DNA from: Chitinophagales bacterium
GTDB taxonomy: Bacteria; Bacteroidota; Bacteroidia; Chitinophagales; Chitinophagaceae
DNA: 64,000 bases
Direction: 5' to 3'
NCBI GenBank assembly: GCA_030832085.1
Contig: JAURJU010000059.1
Span: 1-64,000, forward strand
Positions within the stretch are counted from its first letter, which is position 1. Every line of letters begins with the position of its first letter. A program made the translations under genes and the position numbers. Positions 16,596 to 25,630 of this stretch are shown piece by piece. The notes beneath the pieces were generated by a model. It was not told where the DNA came from. It ran no database searches and saw nothing but the letters and a program-made list of their open reading frames with translations.

Positions 16596-16622
16596 AGGGC
16601 CTGTTTCCCATCGGCAGGCCCT
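16596..16622 (+). terminator. Hairpin between the two HMA genes
   Basis: The arms AGGGCCTG (16596-16603) and CAGGCCCT (16615-16622) form an 8-bp stem, followed by AATTATTTT. The T-run is weak, so it may only attenuate transcription into the next metal gene. Confidence 0.5.
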
Positions 16623-16634
16623 AATTATTTTCAA

Positions 16635-17183
16635 ATGAACAAGACACTATGTGTGGTCATGGCGATGTTGCTTGTGACCAATTTTTCCTTTTCTCAAATC
16701 AAGCGTGCAACTTTACAGGCGAGTGGATTGACTTGTGCACTGTGTGCTAAATCCATTTTTACCAACCTCGATGCGCTTGATTTTATTGACAGTGTTGATA
16801 CCGATCTCGAGTCATCTTCCTTTCTGCTTACGTTCAAGGAAACTGGAAAATTCGATATCAACGCCATCAGAAAAAAAGTGAAAGATGCAGGCTTTTCTAT
16901 CTCGAAGCTCTTGTTGACAGTGGATTCTGGGGTATTTAACCTTGGTGCTGATCCCAAAATACGGATAGGGGATAACATGTACCATTTCATCAGTGCAGAA
17001 AAGAAAGCTGTTTCGTCCCCTTTTGAAATGCAGGTCATGGATCCCTCATTCCTGTCTGCCAAGGAATACAAAAAAATCAGCTCCCGATCTTCGCTGCCAT
17101 GTTTCCAGCCAACAAAATCCTTACCCTGCACAATTCCATCTTCAGAAAATGGTGTATTGGGCATATACCATGTCAGTTTATGA
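16635..17183 (+). CDS. Secreted HMA-domain protein
   Basis: A signal peptide (about 20 residues, ending NFSFSQ) precedes an HMA fold with the loop GLTCALCAKSI, a CxxC metal site shifted by one residue from the GMTCxxC norm. The C-terminal half (about 95-182) is a conserved extension of this Bacteroidetes family ending in GIYHVSL, with two further Cys (SLPCFQ and SLPCTI). The length of 182 residues looks complete. Its stop codon overlaps the ATG of the next gene (ATGA), which points to coupled translation. It probably binds or senses the metal handled by the pump downstream; copper is the usual ligand of such domains. Confidence 0.82.
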   Translation: MNKTLCVVMAMLLVTNFSFSQIKRATLQASGLTCALCAKSIFTNLDALDFIDSVDTDLESSSFLLTFKETGKFDINAIRKKVKDAGFSISKLLLTVDSGVFNLGADPKIRIGDNMYHFISAEKKAVSSPFEMQVMDPSFLSAKEYKKISSRSSLPCFQPTKSLPCTIPSSENGVLGIYHVSL

Positions 17184-18046
17184 AATTTCGAAAGTTGTTT
17201 TTTTCTTCCTTGACTCTTTTTCATTTGGCGCCATTCCCCAAAGTTGGGGCCCAGGAGCTTTATGTGTACAGCGAGCCCGCATCCACAGTTCCGGCAAAAT
17301 CGCTTTCGCTGAAATATGCCAGCAAGTGGATGACGGAGTCAGCGCTGGGCCATGAACATACTTCCTCCAGGCACATGATTGAATCAACCCTGGGCCTGAG
17401 CAAATATTTGACCTTCAGGCCCGGAATCAGCTTTGGGAACATGTACAATGCGTATCCAGATCTAAAACTCAGGTTTGAAGCAATATCCCTATATGCCAAG
17501 TTGCGGTTGTTGTCAATTGATGATGTCCACAAGCATTTTCGCATGGCGGGCTTCGTAAAAGCTGTTGTCAGTAAAAATGACCTCAGGTATGAGGAATTGA
17601 CTGCAGACGGTGACCAGACCGCTTTTCAGGGCGGGCTTATCCTTACACAACTCTTGCACAAGCTTGCTGTTTCTGGAACCGGTTCCTTGGTTGAAGTACT
17701 ACATGCTGACCGCTGGAAGGATTTTGGGGCACCCACTTTTTACGGCTATCGGAGTTTCAATTATAGCGTATCCGCCGGTTATTTGCTCTTCCCAAGAAAA
17801 TACACCAGCTACAATCAAACCAACCTCAATCTTTACATTGAGGTGATGGGCTCAAAAGGTTTGGACCGGAAATATGCTTTTGCTGATCTCGCACCTGCGG
17901 TACAACTGATCATCAACAGCAATGCCAAGTTCAATGTGGGGTACCGTTTTCAGATTGGCGGTGGTGCATATCGAATGGCTAATAAATCCTTGTCCGTCAG
18001 CTATGAGCGCACTTTTTTGAATGCATTGAAAGCCAGGAAAAAATGA
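17180..18046 (+). CDS. Predicted outer-membrane beta-barrel protein of the metal locus
   Basis: The 288-residue protein starts with a signal peptide (MKFRKLFFSSLTLFHLAPF...VGA). Its body has alternating hydrophobic and aromatic strands, for example FRPGISFGNMYNAY and YRFQIGGGAYRM, and ends in an SYERTFLNAL-type strand, as in small outer-membrane barrels. I do not recognise a named family. The start overlaps the stop of the HMA gene by ATGA, and the in-frame Met at 17099 would lie well inside that gene. Strict coupling to a metal-binding protein suggests a role in metal binding or passage at the outer membrane, which is an inference. Confidence 0.7.
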   Translation: MKFRKLFFSSLTLFHLAPFPKVGAQELYVYSEPASTVPAKSLSLKYASKWMTESALGHEHTSSRHMIESTLGLSKYLTFRPGISFGNMYNAYPDLKLRFEAISLYAKLRLLSIDDVHKHFRMAGFVKAVVSKNDLRYEELTADGDQTAFQGGLILTQLLHKLAVSGTGSLVEVLHADRWKDFGAPTFYGYRSFNYSVSAGYLLFPRKYTSYNQTNLNLYIEVMGSKGLDRKYAFADLAPAVQLIINSNAKFNVGYRFQIGGGAYRMANKSLSVSYERTFLNALKARKK

Positions 18047-18152
18047 GGACGGCCATTCACTCATTTCAATCCTTGTGAGAATTGGATGTTGTGAAAAATT
18101 AAGCATTTCAACCTTTGTCTTGAATTTCGCGTGAAAATCTTACCTTCAAAAG

Positions 18153-18530
18153 GTGAAAAGGATCCTTTTTTTCATTGTTGCCATTCAGGTCATTACTTCC
18201 GGTCATTTTATGGATGAATTGGTGAAGTTTGACAACCTCATTGATCATTACTATGAGCACAAGCAAAGTGATCAGCCCCTTTCTGCCATTCAGTTTATTC
18301 AATTCCATTATTTTGACAGCATCCATGAGAAATCCGATCCTATAAGGCATGCGTCGCTTCCGCTAAGAAATACAGGCATTTCCTTTGCACAGGTATATCA
18401 TCCTCCTGTCGAATCATTTCTTTTATCTCCCATCTGGAATACATGTCTTTCCGATTTTAACCCTGTCAGCAAAGGCTTGGTACCACAATGCCATCAATGC
18501 GCTGTTTTTCAGCCTCCTAAAGTTGTCTGA
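18153..18530 (+). CDS. Small predicted exported protein upstream of the RND pump
   Basis: This 125-residue protein has a hydrophobic N-terminus (KRILFFIVAIQVITSG) and then HFMDELVKFDNLIDHYYEH, rich in His and acids, and later QCHQCAVFQPP with a CxxC. The start is GTG, as in the HYC_CC_PP gene, and the first residues of both are alike (V-K-R-I-L). I know similar small proteins in front of CusA-type genes in other Bacteroidetes but no described function. His and Cys residues suggest metal contact in the periplasm. It lies 36 bases before the pump gene. Confidence 0.65.
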   Translation: MKRILFFIVAIQVITSGHFMDELVKFDNLIDHYYEHKQSDQPLSAIQFIQFHYFDSIHEKSDPIRHASLPLRNTGISFAQVYHPPVESFLLSPIWNTCLSDFNPVSKGLVPQCHQCAVFQPPKVV

Positions 18531-18566
18531 TTTTTGACAGTATAGTTTTCATTAAAATCAGAAAAA

Positions 18567-21500
18567 ATGTTGAATGCAATCATCCGCTTTTCCGTCAGGA
18601 ACAAGCTTATCATAGGATTATTTACACTGGGATGGATCGTTTGGGGAGCCATAGAATTGTTCAAGCTACCCGTTGATGCACTACCAGACATTACTTCCAA
18701 TCAAGTTCAAGTGATCACCGTTTCACCCACGCTGGGTTCACTTGAGGTGGAAAGGTTGATTACCTTTCCCATTGAGCAGGCGTCTTCGAATATACCAGGT
18801 ATAAAGGAAATACGCTCCATCTCAAGGTTTGGGCTCTCTGTTGTTACAATTGTTTTCGATGACGACAAGGACATTTATTGGGCCCGTCAACAGGTCAGCG
18901 AAAGGATGTTGTTGGTGAGGGATGAGATTCCCAGGGAAGCGGGTACTCCGGAGCTTGCACCTGTTACAACCGGATTGGGTGAAATTTACCAGTATATCGT
19001 TCGTCCAAAGAAGGGCTATGAAGATAAATACGACCTGACCGAATTGCGCACCATTCAGGATTGGATCATCCGAAGGCAATTGTTGGGAACACCTGGCGTT
19101 GCAGATGTCAGCAGTTTTGGTGGGAAGCTCAAGCAATATGAAGTGGCAATCGATCCTGTCAAATTGAAGGGTGCAGGCGTCAACTTGGACCAGGTATACA
19201 ACGCCATCCAGAGCAACAACCAGAATTCGGGTGCCGCTTATATTGAGAAGGGTCCTTCTTTGCTTTTTGTACGCTCAGAAGGGCTTGTAAAATCTGTTGA
19301 TGATATCCACAATATCTATGTTGCCAAATCATCCTCAGGCACACCCATATACATCAGGGATGTTGCAGAAGCCAGGATAGGAAGCCCGGTACGCTATGGC
19401 GCACTCACCTATATGGATGAGGGCGAAGTTTCAGGGGCTGTGGTGCTCATGCTCAAGGGAGAAAACGCCACTGATGTAATTGGTCATATTGAGGATCGGA
19501 TGAAGCAGATTCAAAAATCATTGCCCGAAGGTGTTGAAGTAATTGCGTTCTTGGACAGGACAAAAATGGTCAACCGTACCCTGGGTACAGTGAAGACCAA
19601 TTTGCTGGAAGGCGCAACAATTGTTTTGCTCATTCTTGTTTTCTTTCTGGGAAATATTAGGGCAGGAATAGTAGTGGCTTCCGTGATTCCATTGGCCATG
19701 CTTTTTGCCGTTGGAATGATGAATCTTTTTGGAGTGACCGGAAACCTCATGAGCCTTGGGGCACTTGATTTTGGATTGATTGTGGATGGGGCAGTAATCA
19801 TTGTGGAAGCCGTTCTTCACCGCTTGCATTCTAACAAACACCAAGGGCTTCAATTGCAACAGGCGCAAATGGATCAAACCGTTGAACAGTCTGCCGGCAG
19901 AATGATGGGAGCAGCGGTGTTTGGACAAATCATCATTCTGATCGTTTACATTCCCATTCTGAGCCTTACAGGTATAGAAGGCAAGATGTTCAAGCCCATG
20001 GCGCAAACGGTTGCCTTTGCGCTTGTAGGAGCCTTCATTCTCTCGCTTACGTATGTTCCGATGATGACAAGCATCGTGTTGAATAAAAAGTTGAACAACC
20101 ATGATAATTTTTCAGACAGGATGATGCTGAAACTTCAGGGAGGATTTCAAAAAGCCCTTTCGCGTTTGTTGCAGCATCCCAAGAAAGTGGTACTCGGATC
20201 TGTTGTATTGCTGGTCCTGTCTATTTTTGTTGCAGGTACGCTTGGGGGAGAATTCATACCAGAACTGGAGGAGGGAGACTTTGCCATTGATGCAAGACTG
20301 ATGACCGGAAGTTCATTGGATGAAACAATCGATGCAACCACCAAGGCGGTTCATGAATTGAAAAAGTTTCCTGAGGTGCAAAAAGTGGTAACAAGAATCG
20401 GGTCCAGTGAAATTCCTACCGACCCAATGCCCATAGAAATGACTGACATCATCGTCAACCTAAAACCCAAAAAAGAATGGACCAGCGCTGAAAATTATGA
20501 TGAGCTGGCCAACAAAATGAGTGCTGCTATCGGTAAGGTGCCTGGACTGACAGGTGGTTTTCAATACCCTGTTCAGATGCGTTTCAATGAATTGATTGCG
20601 GGTGCCAAACAAGACGTGGTCTGCAAGATTTTTGGCGAAGACCTGGATACCCTTGCTTATTATGCAGCCCAATACGAAGCGGTCATACACAAGGTAGAAG
20701 GGGCAAAAGACGTGTTTACTGAAAGGGTAACCGGATTGCCCCAGATTGTCATCAAATACAAGCCAGCAGCCATCGCAGCATACGGGTTAAGCATTGCCGA
20801 TGTAAACAGGGTGCTCCGGGCTTCTTTTGCGGGTGAGGTTGCCGGCCAGGTATATGAAAACGAGAGACGGTTTGACCTGGTGCTTCGGTTGAAGGAATCA
20901 AGAAGGAATGACCTTTCTGATATCAGGAACCTCATGGTAACCAATCCTGATGGGATGGCCATCCCCATATCGCAACTGGCAGAAATTGCAATTGAAGAAG
21001 GGCCTAATCAGGTGCAGCGCGAAGATGCCAAACGCAGAATAACCGTGGTATTCAACGTTCGGGACCGCGATGTTCAATCCGTTGTGAAGGAATTGCAGTC
21101 AAAGGCAGAAACGAAAATCAAATTGCCGGCAGGTTACTATGTGAAATTTGGCGGGCAGTTTGAAAATTTGGTGGAGGCCAAAGAAAGGTTGATGATCGCT
21201 GTTCCAATTGCCTTGCTTTTGATTTTGCTGATCCTTTATTTTTCATTCGGCTCATTGCGCTATGGATTGCTGATCTATACTGCTATTCCCCTTTCTGCCA
21301 TTGGCGGCATCCTCTTGCTCTGGATGCGTGACATGCCTTTCAGCATCTCCGCTGGGGTAGGCTTCATAGCACTTTTTGGTGTGGCAGTTTTGAATGGTAT
21401 CGTTTTGATCAATGAATTCAACCGCTTGAAAAACGAAACTACATTGGACATGAAAGATTTGGTATTGAAGGGCACTTCAACAAGACTGAGACCAGTGTTA

Positions 21501-22952
21501 ATGACGGCAGCTGTAGCATCGTTGGGATTTCTTCCGATGGCATTGAGCACAAGCTCTGGAGCAGAGGTACAGCGGCCATTGGCCACAGTGGTGATAGGTG
21601 GATTGATTTCAGCAACATTGTTGACGCTTTTTGTCTTGCCCGTTTTATACGTGTGGGTAGAGCGCAGAAAAGGTTCCATCAAGGCTCCTGCACTTTCATT
21701 CCTCTTGGTATTCCTCTCAATCACTGGCAGTAGCCAGACAACTGTAGAAGAAATGCATGGATACATCAATACCAGGCCTACTGCCTCAATGCCCATTGAC
21801 TCCATCATTGCCATGGCAGACAGGAATGCCATATCGCTCAAGCTGGCAGGAAAGCAGATGGACTATTATGCAGCATTAAAGAAAAAATCTGCTGAGATTC
21901 CAAAGACTTCCATGGGGGTTGAATACGGAAACATCAACAGTGCTTTGAATGATACCCGATTTTTTCTAAACCAGCAGTTTCAATTGCCCAAGGTTTATGC
22001 AAGGCAAAAAGCAGTTTATGCTGGTTCAGAGGCCTTGTATGCGGCAAAGAAAGACCTTAGACAGGCGGCATTGCATCTTGAGATCAGACAAATCTGTTAC
22101 AAGATCATGGACCTTGACAGAAGGGACGAGATCCTTTACCGTTTCTTGCGGGTATTTTCCAGTTGGGAAGAAAAGGCAAAGGTTCAACAGGCGGCGGGTG
22201 AAATCAATGCTGCGGTCTTGAATGGCATAGCCCTTCAAGCCAAGCAGTATCTCTTTCAGAAAAAGGAATTGGAAGCCGATCGCTATACCCTTATCCAAGA
22301 GCTCAATAGCATGATCATGTCTGGTAGCAATTACAAACCGTCATTGGACAATACAGTAGAAAAAGAAATTCCAAGTTTGGTGACATCTTTTGCATCGCAT
22401 CCAGCAATAAAAGCTGCGGAGGAAAAGGTGAAGTTGAGCCAGGCAGAAACAGCGTTGGAAAAAAACAGGCTTGCACCGGATTACAGCCTGGGATACAGCA
22501 ACCTTTCCATCCAGGGCTGGCAATCTCCAGATGGGCTTACCCAAAAATACTATTCACCTTCAAACAGGTTCGGCATTTTTCAATTCGGTGCATTGATTCC
22601 CATTTTTAATGGTGCTTCCAAAGCGAGAATCAATGCTGCGAAAGCTGCGGAAACCATGGCTTCCCTCGAAAAACAACAGGAACAGGAAAACCTCAACCGG
22701 AAACTGACGGATGTGATTTCTCAGTTTCGGGCCGCAAAGGAGGCTTATGATTATTATCAATCTACAGGCCTGAAATTGTCGATTGAGTTATGGCAGCAAG
22801 CAATGAAAAGGCTGGAACTTGGAGACATTTCATACGCTGAGTATACCATGTTGCTGTCCCAGCACCTGCAAAGTTTGATTTCACACGCGGCATCCATTCA
22901 TCAACTGCAAATGGCATCGGCATCACTTCAATTTCTAACCGAAAAAAAATAA
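18567..22952 (+). CDS. HME-type RND metal efflux pump fused to a TolC-like outer-membrane channel
   Basis: Residues 1 to about 1034 are a complete heavy-metal RND transporter: N-terminal helix, LPVDALPDITSNQVQV, two periplasmic porter halves and twelve membrane segments. TM4 carries DFGLIVDGAVIIVE at about residue 400, the DFG-x3-DGA-x3-VE proton-relay form seen in divalent-metal (Zn/Co/Cd type) pumps rather than the Cu/Ag form. After the last helix comes SFLLVFLSITGSSQ, which looks like an internal signal sequence, and then about 400 residues of an OMF protein with long heptad helices (EKVKLSQAETALEKNRLAPD and similar). Separate CzcA and CzcC genes are the norm elsewhere; this fused form is seen in Bacteroidetes. 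The adaptor gene follows after three bases. Confidence 0.93.
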   Translation: MLNAIIRFSVRNKLIIGLFTLGWIVWGAIELFKLPVDALPDITSNQVQVITVSPTLGSLEVERLITFPIEQASSNIPGIKEIRSISRFGLSVVTIVFDDDKDIYWARQQVSERMLLVRDEIPREAGTPELAPVTTGLGEIYQYIVRPKKGYEDKYDLTELRTIQDWIIRRQLLGTPGVADVSSFGGKLKQYEVAIDPVKLKGAGVNLDQVYNAIQSNNQNSGAAYIEKGPSLLFVRSEGLVKSVDDIHNIYVAKSSSGTPIYIRDVAEARIGSPVRYGALTYMDEGEVSGAVVLMLKGENATDVIGHIEDRMKQIQKSLPEGVEVIAFLDRTKMVNRTLGTVKTNLLEGATIVLLILVFFLGNIRAGIVVASVIPLAMLFAVGMMNLFGVTGNLMSLGALDFGLIVDGAVIIVEAVLHRLHSNKHQGLQLQQAQMDQTVEQSAGRMMGAAVFGQIIILIVYIPILSLTGIEGKMFKPMAQTVAFALVGAFILSLTYVPMMTSIVLNKKLNNHDNFSDRMMLKLQGGFQKALSRLLQHPKKVVLGSVVLLVLSIFVAGTLGGEFIPELEEGDFAIDARLMTGSSLDETIDATTKAVHELKKFPEVQKVVTRIGSSEIPTDPMPIEMTDIIVNLKPKKEWTSAENYDELANKMSAAIGKVPGLTGGFQYPVQMRFNELIAGAKQDVVCKIFGEDLDTLAYYAAQYEAVIHKVEGAKDVFTERVTGLPQIVIKYKPAAIAAYGLSIADVNRVLRASFAGEVAGQVYENERRFDLVLRLKESRRNDLSDIRNLMVTNPDGMAIPISQLAEIAIEEGPNQVQREDAKRRITVVFNVRDRDVQSVVKELQSKAETKIKLPAGYYVKFGGQFENLVEAKERLMIAVPIALLLILLILYFSFGSLRYGLLIYTAIPLSAIGGILLLWMRDMPFSISAGVGFIALFGVAVLNGIVLINEFNRLKNETTLDMKDLVLKGTSTRLRPVLMTAAVASLGFLPMALSTSSGAEVQRPLATVVIGGLISATLLTLFVLPVLYVWVERRKGSIKAPALSFLLVFLSITGSSQTTVEEMHGYINTRPTASMPIDSIIAMADRNAISLKLAGKQMDYYAALKKKSAEIPKTSMGVEYGNINSALNDTRFFLNQQFQLPKVYARQKAVYAGSEALYAAKKDLRQAALHLEIRQICYKIMDLDRRDEILYRFLRVFSSWEEKAKVQQAAGEINAAVLNGIALQAKQYLFQKKELEADRYTLIQELNSMIMSGSNYKPSLDNTVEKEIPSLVTSFASHPAIKAAEEKVKLSQAETALEKNRLAPDYSLGYSNLSIQGWQSPDGLTQKYYSPSNRFGIFQFGALIPIFNGASKARINAAKAAETMASLEKQQEQENLNRKLTDVISQFRAAKEAYDYYQSTGLKLSIELWQQAMKRLELGDISYAEYTMLLSQHLQSLISHAASIHQLQMASASLQFLTEKK

Positions 22953-22955
22953 TTC

Positions 22956-24092
22956 ATGAAATATTCAACGCAATTGTTCATCCTTATCTGGTTCTTCATC
23001 CAAAGTTGTTCAGGAACCAAAACAGCACCTGCCGAAGCAGCTGCTGTTGAAGAAAGCAACGCCATCCATCTTACCCAGGATCAGTTGAAAGTACTGGGCC
23101 TTCAATTTGGAAATCCTGTTAAGACAAGCATGAGCAGTGTCATTGCAGTGCAAGGCAAAATAGACCTGCCTCCACAAAATCTCATCTCTGTTAACTTTCC
23201 GATGGGAGGATACCTCAAGCGTACAAAACTCATTCCCGGTATGCACGTATCAAAAGGGGAGGTGATTGCCATCATGGAAGATCAGGCCATTGTTCAACTG
23301 CAACAAGATTATCTTTCTGCTGTTGCACGTCTGGACCTTGCAGGCCTTGAACTTGAAAGGCAAAAAGCACTTGCTGACGCGCGTGCAGGAACCTCAAAAG
23401 CGTTGCAACAAGCCCAGGCCGAGCAGAAGCTACAGGCAGTCGCTGTAAGGTCTTTACAGGAAAAACTGAAGTTGATTGGCATTGATGTAAACGTACTCAA
23501 TGAATCCAATATCTCAGGCCAGGTCTCTGTAAGGTCAACCATCAACGGATACGTATCTAAGGTCAATGTGAATACCGGAAAGTATGTTCAGCAGACTGAG
23601 ACCATGTTTGAGTTGATTGATCCGGAAGATATTCATGTGGCACTTACCCTTTTTGAAAAGGATTTGCCGTATGTGCATCAAGGAAACCAGGTCAGCATTC
23701 ATTTCATGGATGAGCCAGAAAAAACCTATGCTGCAGAAGTTATATTGGTCAACAAAGGACTGGATGATGACAGGACGGCTACAGCACATTGTCATTTCAA
23801 AGTTCATCCCAAAAATCTCTTGCCAGGCATGTTTGTGGAAGGTGAGTTGGCTGTAAAAAATAAACAGGTCGTCGCTGTTCCAGATGAAGCCATTGTAAGA
23901 CTGGGCAACAATCAGTATATTTTTATCAGAAAATCTGACAATGTGGTTGAATTGAAATCAGTGGCTACGGGTCTTTCCAAAGATGGAAAAACAGAATTGA
24001 TTACCGGCTATGAAGGCATTCCTGCAGGCGCTGTCGTTTTAAACCAGGCCTACAAATTGTTGGGAATCCTCAAAAACAGCGGGGAAGAATAA
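22956..24092 (+). CDS. Periplasmic adaptor lipoprotein of the RND pump (CusB/CzcB type)
   Basis: The protein (378 residues) links the inner-membrane pump to the channel. It is a lipoprotein: the signal peptide ends in IQSC at about residue 18. Next come a beta-barrel strand (VIAVQGKIDLPPQNLISVNF), the lipoyl half-motif GYLKRTKLIPGMHVSKGEVIA, an alpha-hairpin coiled coil (about 115-175), the second lipoyl half with STINGYVSKVNVNTGKYVQ, and the C-terminal barrel and membrane-proximal domains. It starts three bases after the pump stop and ends two bases before the convergent cupin gene. There is no metal-binding N-terminal Met/His stretch as in CusB. Confidence 0.93.
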   Translation: MKYSTQLFILIWFFIQSCSGTKTAPAEAAAVEESNAIHLTQDQLKVLGLQFGNPVKTSMSSVIAVQGKIDLPPQNLISVNFPMGGYLKRTKLIPGMHVSKGEVIAIMEDQAIVQLQQDYLSAVARLDLAGLELERQKALADARAGTSKALQQAQAEQKLQAVAVRSLQEKLKLIGIDVNVLNESNISGQVSVRSTINGYVSKVNVNTGKYVQQTETMFELIDPEDIHVALTLFEKDLPYVHQGNQVSIHFMDEPEKTYAAEVILVNKGLDDDRTATAHCHFKVHPKNLLPGMFVEGELAVKNKQVVAVPDEAIVRLGNNQYIFIRKSDNVVELKSVATGLSKDGKTELITGYEGIPAGAVVLNQAYKLLGILKNSGEE

Positions 24093-24094
24093 TT

Positions 24095-24412
24095 CTATTC
24101 GCGGTAGTCTTCCCGAACAGGGCTGAATACATCAATCAAAACACTGTCTGAATGGGCGATGGCTGAGTGTGGAGTATTGGCGGGAATGACCTTCACCACA
24201 CCCGGCTCAAGCAGAAACGTTTCATCACCGATTTGCATTTCCATTTTTCCCTCAAGCATCAGGGTAATTTGTTCGTGGGGATGATGGTGCGCAGGAAGTT
24301 TTCTGCCTGCCTTGATGGTAACCCATCCCAAGGTTGTGCTGTCGCCATGAACATACTGGCCGACAATGCCTTCTGTGAGCAATTTCTTTTTCAATTCGCT
24401 GATCCTTGGCAT
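24095..24412 (-). CDS. Small cupin-domain protein, last gene of the amidoligase operon
   Basis: This is a single beta-barrel cupin of 105 residues. Motif 1 reads LPAHHHPHEQITLMLEGKMEM, with the metal-binding His pair and Glu, and motif 2 reads VIPANTPHSAIA, with the third His. It therefore should bind a divalent metal. It starts 12 bases after the stop of the ATP-grasp-like gene, so it belongs to the five-gene operon read from 28567. Such stand-alone cupins can be isomerases, dioxygenases or sensors; here it may act on the product of the ligases, which is inference from position only. Confidence 0.85.
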   Translation of the reverse strand: MPRISELKKKLLTEGIVGQYVHGDSTTLGWVTIKAGRKLPAHHHPHEQITLMLEGKMEMQIGDETFLLEPGVVKVIPANTPHSAIAHSDSVLIDVFSPVREDYRE

Positions 24413-24424
24413 GTTGTTGATTGT

Positions 24425-25618
24425 TTATTGTTCAAAATAGGCCACGCTGCCGCCCACCCAATCCTTATCCTTGTTGTAACGCACACCAATCATTTTTCCT
24501 TTGCTCAACCTTGCAAGGTTCGTGGCCAGGGTTGGTCTTTCTTTTCCATTTTCCCAGATATACATCAGTCGAACTTCTGCCTTGGCAGGTTCTTCGGGTG
24601 TTGATATGCAGGGGGCATAATTTACTTTGCGTTGAAGAATCCAGTTTTCAGGATCTGCAATTCCTTCGATATGTGCTCTTGTTAGATCAATGACCACGCC
24701 TTGTCCAGCAAATGAAAACAGCGGCTTCAAGACATAATTTTCAAGATCCGCAGGAATGCTTTTCAGTTCATTCAGAAAAAAGGTTGTTGGTATGAACGGG
24801 TGGTTTAGAAACGGAAGGGTAAATTTTGATATTCTGTAAAACCAGTTGGGGTGGGGGACCCATTCAACATCAAGGTCTGAAGTCATATCGATGATCGGAC
24901 CAAGTTCATTTTTTACTGCATTCAATTCATCTGCGATGATCCGGTTGTACATCCGCTTTACCCTTGTTTTGATGCCATTGTGAATATAATATATTTCTCT
25001 TCCTTCTTGCTTCAAATCAGTAATACAAACCGGCCTGATGCCTAAATAATCAGAAGTGCAAAAAAAATCAATCCTGGTCTTTTGGGTTTCAGGTTTTATT
25101 TCAAGTAGAATTACTTCTTCTGGTTTGTGCTCCCCGATGATCACACGCCTGAGCAATGCGATATAACCTGGTTTGTCAAGTTCATTGAAATAATGTGAAA
25201 AGCCATCTGGAATTGTAAAATGCCTTTCCAGGATCTCGGGATAGAACGCTTGCATTCCAAAAAGCGTTGGGAATCCTTGCATCTCAATCAAAGCGGGGAA
25301 AAACAGTCCTTCATGATTTTCGCAGATGCCAAAGTCAAACGAAATAAAGTGACAGATGTCATTTTGGTGCGGCACAACTTCTGACGGAGGTATTGATCTT
25401 GCAGTGCATGCATCGAAGTCAGGACTTTTGATGAAGTCAATGATGTACTCACAGGTGTCCATCATCTGTTGGCCAAATTTTCTGTCAATGAATATGGGAG
25501 TTTCTGCAATGCGAAAATCAATTGCACCTGGGTGGGCGCTGTTCAGTTCCTTGAGGAAGTTTTCATATTTTTCCCGGCTGAATGATGCATTAAATTCTTC
25601 CCTAATCCATTTGATCAT
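24425..25618 (-). CDS. ATP-grasp-like protein of unknown specificity
   Basis: This 397-residue protein has no named family that I can recall. Its C-terminal third carries ATP-grasp features: the strand YVLKPLFSFAGQGVV (Lys and Gly-rich loop), WILQRKV, AEVRLMYIW (Arg of the R-motif) and WVGGSVAYFEQ. The N-terminal two thirds contain HQNDICHFISFDFGICEN and long helices without clear motifs. The pattern recalls the glutathionylspermidine-synthase-like branch. It lies between the amidotransferase (12-base gap) and the cupin (12-base gap). It probably forms an amide or ester bond at the cost of ATP; the substrates are unknown. Confidence 0.7.
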   Translation of the reverse strand: MIKWIREEFNASFSREKYENFLKELNSAHPGAIDFRIAETPIFIDRKFGQQMMDTCEYIIDFIKSPDFDACTARSIPPSEVVPHQNDICHFISFDFGICENHEGLFFPALIEMQGFPTLFGMQAFYPEILERHFTIPDGFSHYFNELDKPGYIALLRRVIIGEHKPEEVILLEIKPETQKTRIDFFCTSDYLGIRPVCITDLKQEGREIYYIHNGIKTRVKRMYNRIIADELNAVKNELGPIIDMTSDLDVEWVPHPNWFYRISKFTLPFLNHPFIPTTFFLNELKSIPADLENYVLKPLFSFAGQGVVIDLTRAHIEGIADPENWILQRKVNYAPCISTPEEPAKAEVRLMYIWENGKERPTLATNLARLSKGKMIGVRYNKDKDWVGGSVAYFEQ

Positions 25619-25630
25619 GGTTCGTTGGGT

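Noticed and set aside
17099-17179. The upstream Met at 17099 as start of the barrel-like protein
   Set aside because: It lies inside the HMA gene and would bury the signal peptide. The ATGA overlap at 17180 is the better start.
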